28,213 nucleotides of DNA, taken from IMG/VR virus record IMGVR_UViG_3300025131_007473, positions 1 to 28,213 of that record. One strand, 5' to 3'. The notes under the pieces are model-generated. The model made no database searches, had not been told where the DNA came from, and saw nothing but the letters and a program-made list of their open reading frames with translations. The translations under genes were made by a program, and so were the position numbers. Within the stretch, counting starts at the first letter, position 1, and each line of letters begins with the position of its first letter. The DNA is from a virus. This document shows, piece by piece, positions 12,394-19,763 of the stretch.

Positions 12394-14124
12394 CTAAAAA
12401 TTTCCGTTTAACACACTTTCACTATTTTGCCAGTAATCTATAATGGTAGTTCCTTGTTGATTAGCTTTTTTGTATTTGGAACTACTATTATCACCGGCAG
12501 TTATCAATGCATAGCAATCTTTAGTAACCGTTGAGGTTACTTTAAAATTATAGTTTTCCAGATGTGATGCAAGTTCTGATCGTGTCATATTTAATTTACC
12601 TGTAATACAGACTTTTCGTACTGGTATTTTTGCAATATCATCTGTTGTAATTTCTTCTGATAGCTGTAATGGAAGATCATAAACCCAATCTTCATTTTCT
12701 TCAAGCCATGTTATTACGCTTTGTACCATAACAGGACCAACGCCTTTAATATCCTCATATCCAATATCTCTTAGATTTCTAAACTCTGGAATATGTGATA
12801 CTATTAATTTAGCAGCACGTTTGCCTACGGTATGTATCCCAAATGATGCTAGAACTAATGAGTATGGTTTAGTTTTAGCACGTTCTATTTCCTCGGCTAC
12901 TTTAGCACCATTTGCTCCTAGTATATCCCAATTAGGGTTATCGAATAGATCAGCAGGATGTACAAATCCCATTTTCTTAATTGATGCAGGACCAAGCCCT
13001 TTTATCTCCAATGTCTTAATAAAATGTTCAACTACTTTAGATGCATTAACTGTATCGGAGAATAACTTAGGGCCATTTCTTTTTAGTTTATAACCAAGAG
13101 TTGTTTCTGCATGTTCTTTAGTTATTTTTAATCCGTGCGAAGAATGTTCAAGAACTCGTAGGAATTTAGGTATAACTCCTCCAGCTCTCTCAATTTCAAT
13201 TCTATCACCTAAGCCTAATTTATGATTCTGTATCTGCTCAATATTATGTAGAGTAACACGCGTAATTGTAGCATCATCTAATATAACAGGATCAACAACA
13301 CCTGTTGGAGATACCTGTCCTGTTCTACCTACTGTCCATAATACATCTTTAAGTATAGTTTCAGCAGTTGTTTCCTCCCTGGTTTTTAGCGCAACTGCAA
13401 ATCGTGGATATTTAGAAGTATATCCTAAATGATCACATTTTTTCCAATCATCACAACGATAAACGACTCCGTCGCAGGGATATTCCCATGCTTCATCGTG
13501 TAATACTGTAAAGAATTCCATATTTTTTAGAACATCTATCTTTTTTAGATAATTCATTTTCCATGATAGGATATCATGAGCAATAAATTGAATATTTCTT
13601 TCTTTAAATTCTTTAGGAGATTTTAGCCCTAGCGCACCGCTTACATAATTGCGAAAATTATCAACATCGTTGTGAGTAACACATTCGCCATTTATGACAA
13701 CTTGCGCATGGTCTGTAGATATTTTTTTCGGAATATTTTGAATTTCATGTGCGAGTGCGGTAACGTCATCGCCTCTATCCCCATTACCTCGAGTAAGAGC
13801 TAAATGAAGTTTTCCATTTTTATAAATAAGTGTAAGGTTAGTCCCATCAATTTTGGGCGTACGCACATCCATGAAAGATTCAATTTCCGATTTTTCATAG
13901 ACTTTTCTTAGGGAATAAAGAGTATAAGGGTGACGTACTTTACCAGCAGCTCCACCAACTTTTAGTGTTGGCGAATCAGAATCTCGCCATCCTTGCGCTT
14001 TTTCAATTTTTTCAAGCTTTTCATAAACTTGATCCCACTCTGCATCGGAGATGCGCGGCGTAGATAAGTCATAATATTTATGGGAATGCTCAAGAACGTA
14101 GTTCTTTAGCTGGGTGTAATTCAT
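12394..14124 (-). CDS. ligA: NAD+-dependent DNA ligase (LigA-type), zinc finger missing
   Basis: A 576-residue ligase that seals nicks using NAD+. Domain Ia (YYDLSTPRISDAEWDQVYEKL, ending SPTLKVGG) is the NMN-binding region. The adenylation motif is TPKIDG with Lys91. The nucleotidyltransferase domain continues through RGNGDRGDDVT, NGECVTHND and CDGVVYRCDDW. The OB fold has VGRTGQVSPTGVVDPV and RIEIERAGGVIPK. HhH repeats follow (LEIKGLGPASIKKMGF, GYEDIKGVGPVMVQSVITWL). The C-terminal BRCT domain (about 504-576, VCITGKLNMTRSELASHL) is complete. The four-Cys zinc finger normally found after the OB fold is absent, explaining the length below about 670 residues. It has its own promoter at 14147-14175 and an AGAGGA ribosome site 7 bases before the ATG. 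Confidence 0.96.
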   Translation of the reverse strand: MNYTQLKNYVLEHSHKYYDLSTPRISDAEWDQVYEKLEKIEKAQGWRDSDSPTLKVGGAAGKVRHPYTLYSLRKVYEKSEIESFMDVRTPKIDGTNLTLIYKNGKLHLALTRGNGDRGDDVTALAHEIQNIPKKISTDHAQVVINGECVTHNDVDNFRNYVSGALGLKSPKEFKERNIQFIAHDILSWKMNYLKKIDVLKNMEFFTVLHDEAWEYPCDGVVYRCDDWKKCDHLGYTSKYPRFAVALKTREETTAETILKDVLWTVGRTGQVSPTGVVDPVILDDATITRVTLHNIEQIQNHKLGLGDRIEIERAGGVIPKFLRVLEHSSHGLKITKEHAETTLGYKLKRNGPKLFSDTVNASKVVEHFIKTLEIKGLGPASIKKMGFVHPADLFDNPNWDILGANGAKVAEEIERAKTKPYSLVLASFGIHTVGKRAAKLIVSHIPEFRNLRDIGYEDIKGVGPVMVQSVITWLEENEDWVYDLPLQLSEEITTDDIAKIPVRKVCITGKLNMTRSELASHLENYNFKVTSTVTKDCYALITAGDNSSSKYKKANQQGTTIIDYWQNSESVLNGNF

Positions 14125-14131
14125 GTTTAAA

Positions 14132-14137
14132 TCCTCT
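14132..14137 (-). promoter_or_regulatory. Ribosome binding site of ligase gene
   Basis: AGAGGA on the minus strand, 7 bases before the ATG at 14124; it fixes the start of the ligase. Confidence 0.85.
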
Positions 14138-14146
14138 ATTAAATAT

Positions 14147-14175
14147 ATAATAGCATAATTGAAAGGAAATGTCCA
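14147..14175 (-). promoter_or_regulatory. Sigma70-like promoter for ligase
   Basis: Minus-strand -35 TGGACA (14170-14175, five of six consensus bases), 17-base spacer and -10 TATTAT (14147-14152, five of six). It lies between the radical SAM stop at 14184 and the ligase ATG, predicting a leader of roughly 16 bases. Confidence 0.75.
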
Positions 14176-14183
14176 AACATTTT

Positions 14184-15875
14184 TTAACAGAGATTCTTCT
14201 TTTTAAACTCAACTTTATTAATTTCTATAAATCGTTTATAATAATTTTCTACATTTTTTCTACTTAAATTTACTACATAGTTTTTAAATTCTTTTTTTCG
14301 TTCATGGTTTAGATTTATTAATTTTTTACCAGTTAAAAATTTAGTTTTCATAAAAGCTACACTTTCTTTATGTTCTAAACCAAGATCTCTTATTCTGGCA
14401 TATTCTCCGTGAGCACTTCCTCCAAACCTAGTAAAAGAATGATTTTTAAAGGCTTTTTTCCATTTTTCTTGAATTACAAAACATTCGTCTAGATTCATAG
14501 TGTCATGTTCCCAATAAAATTTTGGAGTGAATTCTAATTTTGTAAATCCAAATTTCTCAGGATATCGAGAATGATCTGAAAAGTCTACTACCCCCGAAAG
14601 TTCTTCAATAAAAGGGCCAACATCTAAAATAGATGTTTGTATTTCATCAATAATTTTTTGTTGTAATAACCATTCTAACGAATTATCTAAACTTTCTTTT
14701 GTTTCTTTAGGTAATCCAATAATAAAATATGCCGTTGTCCATATTTCATTTCCGCCTTTATTTTTTAAAATCTGTAAAAGTTCTTTTACTCTTTCAGGAT
14801 CTAATCCTTTTCCTGCAAATTTACCTGCTTCGTGACATAGAGTCTCAATACCATAAAAACCAGCTCTATATCCTGATCCTAACATTTCATCCATTAAATC
14901 CATATATTTATGAAAAGGATCAATTCTAACATAACTTGCCCATTCAATTTTAAATGGTAGTTTTGCTACCATTTCTGCCCATTCACCTACCCATTTACGA
15001 TTATCATTAAAACAATCAGAAGTTAAATTGTATCCTTGTATGCCAAAATCATTATAATTTTTTATAAGTTCTTCTTTTAATGAGTTAATACATCTTTTAG
15101 AAGAATATCTTGTTTCATAATAACAATATTTACAATTAAAACCACATCCTCTACTTACTTCTAATGGTGCCCAATTATGTGGTAAAAAACAATCTTCTTT
15201 TGTAAAAAAATTATGAGGAACTTTTTTATTGTCAGATTTCCACTCATCTCGATCACAAAGAATAAAATTAATTCCATTTCTAGTTATTGAAGGAATTATA
15301 TTTTCTTCATTTTTTATTTTATTTATTAATGCAATAATTGCATTATCAGCCATTCCACACAATACATAATCACAATAATCTTTAATAGCATAATTATCAG
15401 GAGCTATATGACTCATTTGTAATATTCTTGTAGTTCTAGCTCCTCCAAGTATAATTTTAGCTTTAGGATTATATTTGTCTAAAATTAGACGAAGATTACT
15501 AAACCACTCTCTTAATTTTTCATTAGTATATTCCCATAAAAATAAAGAGTAAGCTGCAGTAGTTAATTTATCAATTTTAGTTATTGTCGATTGGTTTGAA
15601 AAACCACTAGCATCAGAAAGTTTTTTATTTTGAAAAGATGGATATAAAAAAGTAGTAGAAATACCAACACATAATGTATTTTCATCAATTAATTTTTCAA
15701 AATAACTAAAAAATTTTTTATTATCTTCTAGAAATCTAAACCAATCAAGTACTATTGTTTTATATCCGGCATTAATTAATTGAGATTTTAGAACATAAGT
15801 TCCTGCATATCTTGCAGCATAAGTTTCTTTTGTTTGATTTGAGATATCACTTAAAAAAATGACTTCATTGCTCAT
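14184..15875 (-). CDS. Radical SAM protein with N-terminal B12-binding-like domain
   Basis: A 563-residue radical SAM enzyme, which uses a [4Fe-4S] cluster and S-adenosylmethionine to generate a radical. Residues about 1-200 have the alternating strand/helix layout of the B12-binding-like domain common in this superfamily (EVIFLSD, KTIVLDWFRFLED, CVGISTTF, KAKIILGGARTTRIL, YCDYVLCGMADNAIIALI), but no DxHxxG cobalt-binding motif is visible. The cluster motif is SRGCGFNCKYCYY, with Cys244, Cys248 and Cys251. Later segments match the radical SAM barrel (YNLTSDCFNDNRKWVGEWAEM, IEWASYVRIDP, GYRAGFYGIETL, WTTAYFIIGLPKET). It overlaps the DUF3310 gene as ATGA. The substrate is unknown; methylation, tailoring of a sugar or a modified nucleoside are all possible. 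Confidence 0.9.
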   Translation of the reverse strand: MSNEVIFLSDISNQTKETYAARYAGTYVLKSQLINAGYKTIVLDWFRFLEDNKKFFSYFEKLIDENTLCVGISTTFLYPSFQNKKLSDASGFSNQSTITKIDKLTTAAYSLFLWEYTNEKLREWFSNLRLILDKYNPKAKIILGGARTTRILQMSHIAPDNYAIKDYCDYVLCGMADNAIIALINKIKNEENIIPSITRNGINFILCDRDEWKSDNKKVPHNFFTKEDCFLPHNWAPLEVSRGCGFNCKYCYYETRYSSKRCINSLKEELIKNYNDFGIQGYNLTSDCFNDNRKWVGEWAEMVAKLPFKIEWASYVRIDPFHKYMDLMDEMLGSGYRAGFYGIETLCHEAGKFAGKGLDPERVKELLQILKNKGGNEIWTTAYFIIGLPKETKESLDNSLEWLLQQKIIDEIQTSILDVGPFIEELSGVVDFSDHSRYPEKFGFTKLEFTPKFYWEHDTMNLDECFVIQEKWKKAFKNHSFTRFGGSAHGEYARIRDLGLEHKESVAFMKTKFLTGKKLINLNHERKKEFKNYVVNLSRKNVENYYKRFIEINKVEFKKKNLC

Positions 15876-16411
15876 TCATCAAGTTCTTTAATCAGATCTT
15901 TTAAATACCATAGTGCTTTTTGTAAATCTTCTAATTGTGATTTTTTATTTGTATGTTTTACGTTATAACGAGTAGTATATTTAATGACATTTCCTTGTGC
16001 ATAAGACATATCCCAAGATTTAATATATTTAATAGTTTCGATTCCTTTATTGTAATGAGGAGGATGATTAACCATATCAGGTTTTACTAATTCTCTTTCA
16101 GAAACAGGAGCACCAGATAATCTTTTATATATTGTTTTTCCTTTATCTGGTGACTCATATATAGGTTTACCCCATAATTCTGCAGGGACATCTTCTCTAG
16201 CAGGATACACCTTACCTTCTCTTTCTTCTCTCATTTTACGAACTACATATTGATCCCAACTTTCATTTGGTTGTCTATCCGATTTTTGTTTTTGCTCTCT
16301 AGTAGGTTCTGCAAAATCTTGTTTTGCAATAGAATTTTTACGAACTACATATTGATCCCAACTTTCATTTGATTGTCTATCTGATGGATCAGTACTTAGA
16401 TTATTACTCAT
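15872..16411 (-). CDS. DUF3310 domain protein with N-terminal repeat
   Basis: A 179-residue protein. The C-terminal third (VNHPPHYNKGIETIKYIKSW, then NVIKYTTRYNVKHTNKKSQL, EDLQKALWYLKDLIKEL) is the DUF3310 domain widespread in phages and related to the T7 gp1.7-like nucleotide kinase, so a role in nucleotide metabolism is possible. The N-terminus carries two copies of DRQxNESWDQYVVRK at residues 11-25 and 45-59, produced by a 50-base direct repeat. The repeats are hydrophilic and probably unstructured. A GGAGGG ribosome site lies just before the ATG at 16411, and the stop overlaps the next ATG. Confidence 0.88.
   Translation of the reverse strand: MSNNLSTDPSDRQSNESWDQYVVRKNSIAKQDFAEPTREQKQKSDRQPNESWDQYVVRKMREEREGKVYPAREDVPAELWGKPIYESPDKGKTIYKRLSGAPVSERELVKPDMVNHPPHYNKGIETIKYIKSWDMSYAQGNVIKYTTRYNVKHTNKKSQLEDLQKALWYLKDLIKELDE
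16234..16283. repeat. 50-base direct repeat, copy 1
   Basis: Matches 16336-16385, 102 bases away, with two differences. It encodes DRQPNESWDQYVVRK in the DUF3310 protein. Confidence 0.93.
16336..16385. repeat. 50-base direct repeat, copy 2
   Basis: Partner of 16234-16283, encoding DRQSNESWDQYVVRK. The 102-base offset keeps the frame. Confidence 0.93.
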
Positions 16412-16716
16412 TAAACCCTCCGTTTAATTGCATCTAGTAATTTTGATAAATTTTCTTTTTTATTTAGATTAGTACCTTCAATAGTAATATTAAGAATTTC
16501 TTCTAATTCTCTAAGCATAACTTTTACAGTTAAACCTTTATCTTCACCACCTATTTCTGGTTTTTCATATATTTTTAATTGTACAAGTTTACTTATAACA
16601 CTACGATACCCTTTTTCGAAGTGTTTGGCAAGTTCATGTACATCTTTTTTGGATGAAACAGTATATAATGATATTAATTCATTTTCCTGTTCATCACTCC
16701 AAGCTTTAACTGTCAT
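16411..16716 (-). CDS. Small Myb/SANT-like DNA-binding protein
   Basis: A 101-residue protein whose first 50 residues (WSDEQENELISLYTVSSKKD, VHELAKHFEKGYRSVISKLV) match the three-helix Myb/SANT pattern: an aromatic W at the start of helix 1, then an acidic E/D-rich helix, then LAKHF...RSVISKL as the recognition helix. The same EIA/LAK...RSV..KL pattern appears in the four-unit protein at 11569-12249, so the two may be distant relatives. The C-terminal half is helical and charged. A GGAG ribosome site precedes the ATG at 16716. It overlaps the PC4-like gene upstream and abuts DUF3310 downstream. DNA binding is inferred. Confidence 0.7.
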   Translation of the reverse strand: MTVKAWSDEQENELISLYTVSSKKDVHELAKHFEKGYRSVISKLVQLKIYEKPEIGGEDKGLTVKVMLRELEEILNITIEGTNLNKKENLSKLLDAIKRRV

Positions 16717-16984
16717 TTATTTCTCCAAAATTAAATTCTAATTGAGCAGAGTATTTAAATCTTTTACTTACTATTTCAGCAGCATTTTCTAATAAAGGTA
16801 ATAAAGAACATACCTCATCTGCAGGTAAGGCTAATCCACTTTTTGTCGGGAACCATTGTCCCGTATCACCATCCATAGCATATTCTCTTATATGCAAATA
16901 TAAATTTTCTCTAAATTCATTGACAGTAACTTTAACGGCATTTCCATTATTTTTATGAAATGCCGTTCCAAAGTCGATATCCAT
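16706..16984 (-). CDS. PC4-like single-stranded DNA-binding protein
   Basis: A 92-residue protein whose residues about 17-65 match the PC4/p15 transcriptional-coactivator fold: VTVNEFRENLYLHIREY then GQWFPTKSGLALPADEV. The pattern of an F-R..LYLHIREY strand, a WFPTKSGLAL hairpin and a following helix is typical. PC4-like domains bind ssDNA as dimers; in phages they are thought to act in replication, recombination or transcription. The tail is acidic. It sits among small DNA-associated genes with overlaps on both sides. An alternative is another Whirly-like ssDNA binder, but the PTK-G-L motif favours PC4. Confidence 0.82.
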   Translation of the reverse strand: MDIDFGTAFHKNNGNAVKVTVNEFRENLYLHIREYAMDGDTGQWFPTKSGLALPADEVCSLLPLLENAAEIVSKRFKYSAQLEFNFGEINDS

Positions 16985-17190
16985 TATTTAATTTCTACAG
17001 ATTTATCCGTTTCAGTAACAACCATCGTTGTTTTTTTCTTTGCTTTAGGAACAGCTCGTTTTGACTTAACTTTTTCCCATGTTGCAAGATGATCACTTGC
17101 AGCACTACCTGAAATACCATTAATTTTTAGGTAATTTTCAAGTTCTGCTTTATTTTTAAACAATGCTAATTTATCATTACTTATTTTCAT
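16984..17190 (-). CDS. Small basic protein, 68 aa
   Basis: Unrecognised. The N-terminal half is helical and ends in HLATWEKVKSKRA, followed by a Lys-rich stretch PKAKKKTT and an acidic tail. The layout (helical half, then a W-E-K-x-K motif and a basic tail) resembles the neighbouring 60-residue protein at 17187-17369. Start and stop overlap neighbouring genes by 4 and 1 bases. The basic tail suggests nucleic-acid contact; nothing more can be said. Confidence 0.6.
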   Translation of the reverse strand: MKISNDKLALFKNKAELENYLKINGISGSAASDHLATWEKVKSKRAVPKAKKKTTMVVTETDKSVEIK

Positions 17191-17369
17191 CGCTTAAACA
17201 TACTCCTTTTCTTTTTTGGTTGAACTTTAGCTTTTTGAGGGATCTTTTTGATTTTTTCCCACCTATGAATATATTCATCAGCTAAATGAGTCATATTTTT
17301 TGCCTGTAATTCTACTAATAAAAGTGGAATTGTATCTATTTTCTTAAGTTCATTATCATGTATTTCCAT
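17187..17369 (-). CDS. Small basic protein, 60 aa
   Basis: Unrecognised. It has a helical half followed by YIHRWEKIKKIPQKAKVQPK and a KKKR end, matching the layout of the next gene (ATWEKVK plus Lys-rich tail). The stop overlaps the next ATG as ATGA. The two may be a diverged tandem duplication of a small nucleic-acid-binding protein. Confidence 0.6.
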   Translation of the reverse strand: MEIHDNELKKIDTIPLLLVELQAKNMTHLADEYIHRWEKIKKIPQKAKVQPKKKRSMFKR

Positions 17370-18711
17370 GTAAATACTCCTTTAAAGTACCGCCTTCTAC
17401 TGGACGATTTAAATAATCTTTACCCATAATATATATATTTTTATTTTTATCTTCTATTTGGGATAACCATTTATTATAGCAACTTTGCGCGCCTTGTAAA
17501 CCTCTCAAATAATGAGCATTAACAGTATGAAAGGCATTACTCCACCAAATTACTTCTGTTTTACTATTAGTGATTATAGAAGTTAATTTGCTTGGATCTT
17601 CACAAATATCACAATAAATATAATGATGTTTTAATTTTTTATATTTGTCCCAATGATTTTTTAAATTTTCTTCAGAACCCCATCTTGCGATCTCTTGTTT
17701 CCATAAAAATTCATAAGTCTCATTTTCTGTTTGTCTGCCTACTGTTTCATTTATTTGATATTTACTTTTGGCCCATTTTAAAAATTCAGGGTAATTAGTA
17801 CCATCCCAATGAGTTAAAAGTAATTTTTTAAAAGCTAACGCTGACTTACTATAATCATAAAAAATAATTTCTGTATCTTCATTAAAATCAAAATAATTTA
17901 AAATAAAATTAGGTTTAAATGCAGCTGCTACAGAATATAATTTATCAATTGGTTTATCTAATTTAATATATTTTAATTCTTTATATGCTTCTGTATTCCA
18001 AAAAAATACACAAGTAGGTGCATAACTTATAATATTATTAATCCAAGAAAGTTGTCGTTGTAATTCTACAGCACTTTTATTAGGATATACATATTGTTTT
18101 TGTTCTCTAATTTTAGGATGAAAATTATAAACTGTTAATCCATTTGCTAAACTTGTATTAATAAAATTCCACCCATCTACTAAAGGAGTACATGATACTG
18201 TTTCTTCAGTTGGTTTTAAAGATAATGGAGTATAATCATCATGAATATCATGAACATGTCTTTTTGCATTTGCTAAAATAGTTTTTTCGTTATTTTTTAT
18301 ACCATAAACAGGTTTATCAAATTTTTTATAATAATCTAAATTAACTAATAAACATTGTTTATGTAATCCATAATATCCTTTTCCTTCTGGATGAGCAGTA
18401 TTAGGATTTTGTTTATCCATTATATGCCCTGTTATAAAAAAAGTATGAGTTTCCATCCATTTTTCAAGTAGCTCAAAAAATTGAGCTTCTTTTATTAAAT
18501 GGCCTATACATTGAACAATACAATATTTAACATTTTCTTTTAATGCTTTATCAAGTATTCCATTTACAGATGTACCTGTTAAAATTTTTCCAAAATATTT
18601 AAATCGAGTAAAAAATTCTGTTAATTCTTTAGATTTTTGTGCGGCGGTTGCATTAGGAATAACAGCAGAATCATTTAAAATACCAACAATATAATTTTTA
18701 TTTATTCCCAT
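17356..18711 (-). CDS. Large hypothetical protein, 451 aa
   Basis: Unrecognised. The start is set at the ATG at 18711 (MGINKNYIVG), which has a GAG-type ribosome site; the longer reading uses a TTG at 18732. An N-terminal part to about residue 140 has strand-helix alternation (NYIVGILNDS, YCIVQCIGHLIKEAQFFELL, FFITGHIMDK, GLHKQCLLVNLDYYKKFDKP), reminiscent of nucleotide-sugar transferases that handle a donor and report YGxxKQCLLVNLDYY. The C-terminal half (CVFFWNTEAYKEL, EIIFYDYSKSALAFKKLLL, VIWWSNAFHTVNAHYL) looks like a second alpha/beta domain. There is no signal peptide or membrane segment. Because it sits next to glycan-related genes, a glycosyltransferase-like role is a guess. Confidence 0.7.
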   Translation of the reverse strand: MGINKNYIVGILNDSAVIPNATAAQKSKELTEFFTRFKYFGKILTGTSVNGILDKALKENVKYCIVQCIGHLIKEAQFFELLEKWMETHTFFITGHIMDKQNPNTAHPEGKGYYGLHKQCLLVNLDYYKKFDKPVYGIKNNEKTILANAKRHVHDIHDDYTPLSLKPTEETVSCTPLVDGWNFINTSLANGLTVYNFHPKIREQKQYVYPNKSAVELQRQLSWINNIISYAPTCVFFWNTEAYKELKYIKLDKPIDKLYSVAAAFKPNFILNYFDFNEDTEIIFYDYSKSALAFKKLLLTHWDGTNYPEFLKWAKSKYQINETVGRQTENETYEFLWKQEIARWGSEENLKNHWDKYKKLKHHYIYCDICEDPSKLTSIITNSKTEVIWWSNAFHTVNAHYLRGLQGAQSCYNKWLSQIEDKNKNIYIMGKDYLNRPVEGGTLKEYLHGNT

Positions 18712-19336
18712 TTTTCTCGTAGCTATCTTCAATTAATTGTTTCCATTTTTTATTAGTCTGATAATTTCCATGAATTATTATATGATAACGACCTTCATTA
18801 CTTTTGTTATAATATGCATGTGTATTTCCTACATCTAATATAAATGCTGTTCCCTCCTTAAAAGGAACTGTTCCATGATACGCCATTTTCATAATACAAT
18901 TTTTTGGATGGTTAAGGGCTATATTTACTGGAGATAATTTATGTTCATTCATATCAGTATGTGGGACTATAAAACCTCCTGGCTCTAATAACATAAATCT
19001 TACTCTATAATAAATATTACATGGGTATATATTTTTTAAAAAATTATATGTATAGGGACACTGAGATGCTATATCTGTCCATTTATACGGAGTTTCTTTA
19101 TTTGATTTATACCCATAAGATGTATAATGATTAGTACTAGATTCAGATATTCCATGAAGGCATAAACTAGCCCATCCTTTATGTTTATATCCAGCAATTT
19201 GATCTTCTGCTCTATGAGGTACAAACTCATTTTTTAAATCTTGTGCTTCTTTTAACATTTCTTGATATGGAAATTCAATATCCAGCTTTAGCCAAGGAAG
19301 TTTACTTTCATTAATAATCCAGTTAAAAGTTGCCAT
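18698..19336 (-). CDS. Asp/Asn hydroxylase-like 2OG-Fe(II) dioxygenase
   Basis: A 212-residue protein starting at the ATG at 19336, one base after the stop of the Fe-S carrier gene; a longer reading from 19393 would overlap that gene by 56 bases. The core has RVRFMLLEPGGFIVPHTDMN with His126 and Asp128, then GTAFILDVGNTHAYYNKS with His173 and GRYHIIIHG with Arg183. This HxD ... H ... R set matches the aspartyl/asparaginyl beta-hydroxylase family (PF05118-like), which hydroxylates Asp or Asn side chains with Fe(II) and 2-oxoglutarate. The substrate could be a protein or a metabolite. The gene follows directly on an Fe-S carrier and precedes the large unknown protein with a 14-base overlap. Confidence 0.85.
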   Translation of the reverse strand: MATFNWIINESKLPWLKLDIEFPYQEMLKEAQDLKNEFVPHRAEDQIAGYKHKGWASLCLHGISESSTNHYTSYGYKSNKETPYKWTDIASQCPYTYNFLKNIYPCNIYYRVRFMLLEPGGFIVPHTDMNEHKLSPVNIALNHPKNCIMKMAYHGTVPFKEGTAFILDVGNTHAYYNKSNEGRYHIIIHGNYQTNKKWKQLIEDSYEKNGNK

Positions 19337-19337
19337 T

Positions 19338-19763
19338 TCATAAATCCAAATCAAAACTAAAGCTAGTTCCACATCCACAACTTTGTTTTGCACCAGGGTT
19401 CTCTACTATTAATGATTTTCCAAATCCTTGATCGCTAACATCAATAGTTGAGCCGTAAAGATATTTAAGACTTGTTGTATCAATAACTGCTTTTGGTGAT
19501 TCACAAAACGTCACATCATCTTTTGTTAGTTCTGTATCTTCATCCATTAAATAATTAAAACCGGAACAACCACCGCCTGATACTCCGAAACGAAAGAATG
19601 AATCTTGTTTTTCAAAATTAGTTTCAATAAATATTTTTGCTTTATTTGTAAGTGTAGGTAATTCTCCTTTTACTTCTTTATTTATTTCCGGTGCATGAAA
19701 ATGAAAATCTCTCAGAATCTTATCCTCAAGAGAATCTTTGTACCCCTTTACTATCTGTGACAT
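19338..19763 (-). CDS. iscA: A-type Fe-S cluster carrier (HesB/IscA/ErpA-like)
   Basis: A 141-residue protein with the A-type carrier signature: GVSGGGCSGFNY (Cys66) and QSCGCG (Cys129, Cys131), the three Cys that bind the cluster. The core from about residue 36 is a normal-length IscA domain; the first 35 residues are an extension not typical of bacterial IscA. The reading begins at an ATG with the strongest ribosome site seen here (AGGAGG, 9 bases away), overlapping the GT4 gene by 38 bases. Phage-encoded IscA/HesB proteins are known from marine phages; here it may help build clusters for the radical SAM enzyme or host enzymes. The symbol reflects family, not proven orthology. Confidence 0.93.
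   Translation of the reverse strand: MSQIVKGYKDSLEDKILRDFHFHAPEINKEVKGELPTLTNKAKIFIETNFEKQDSFFRFGVSGGGCSGFNYLMDEDTELTKDDVTFCESPKAVIDTTSLKYLYGSTIDVSDQGFGKSLIVENPGAKQSCGCGTSFSFDLDL

Noticed and set aside
19337-19393. Longer N-terminus for the Asp/Asn-hydroxylase-like gene
   Set aside because: It would lie inside the Fe-S carrier coding sequence; the ATG at 19336 sits one base after that gene's stop.
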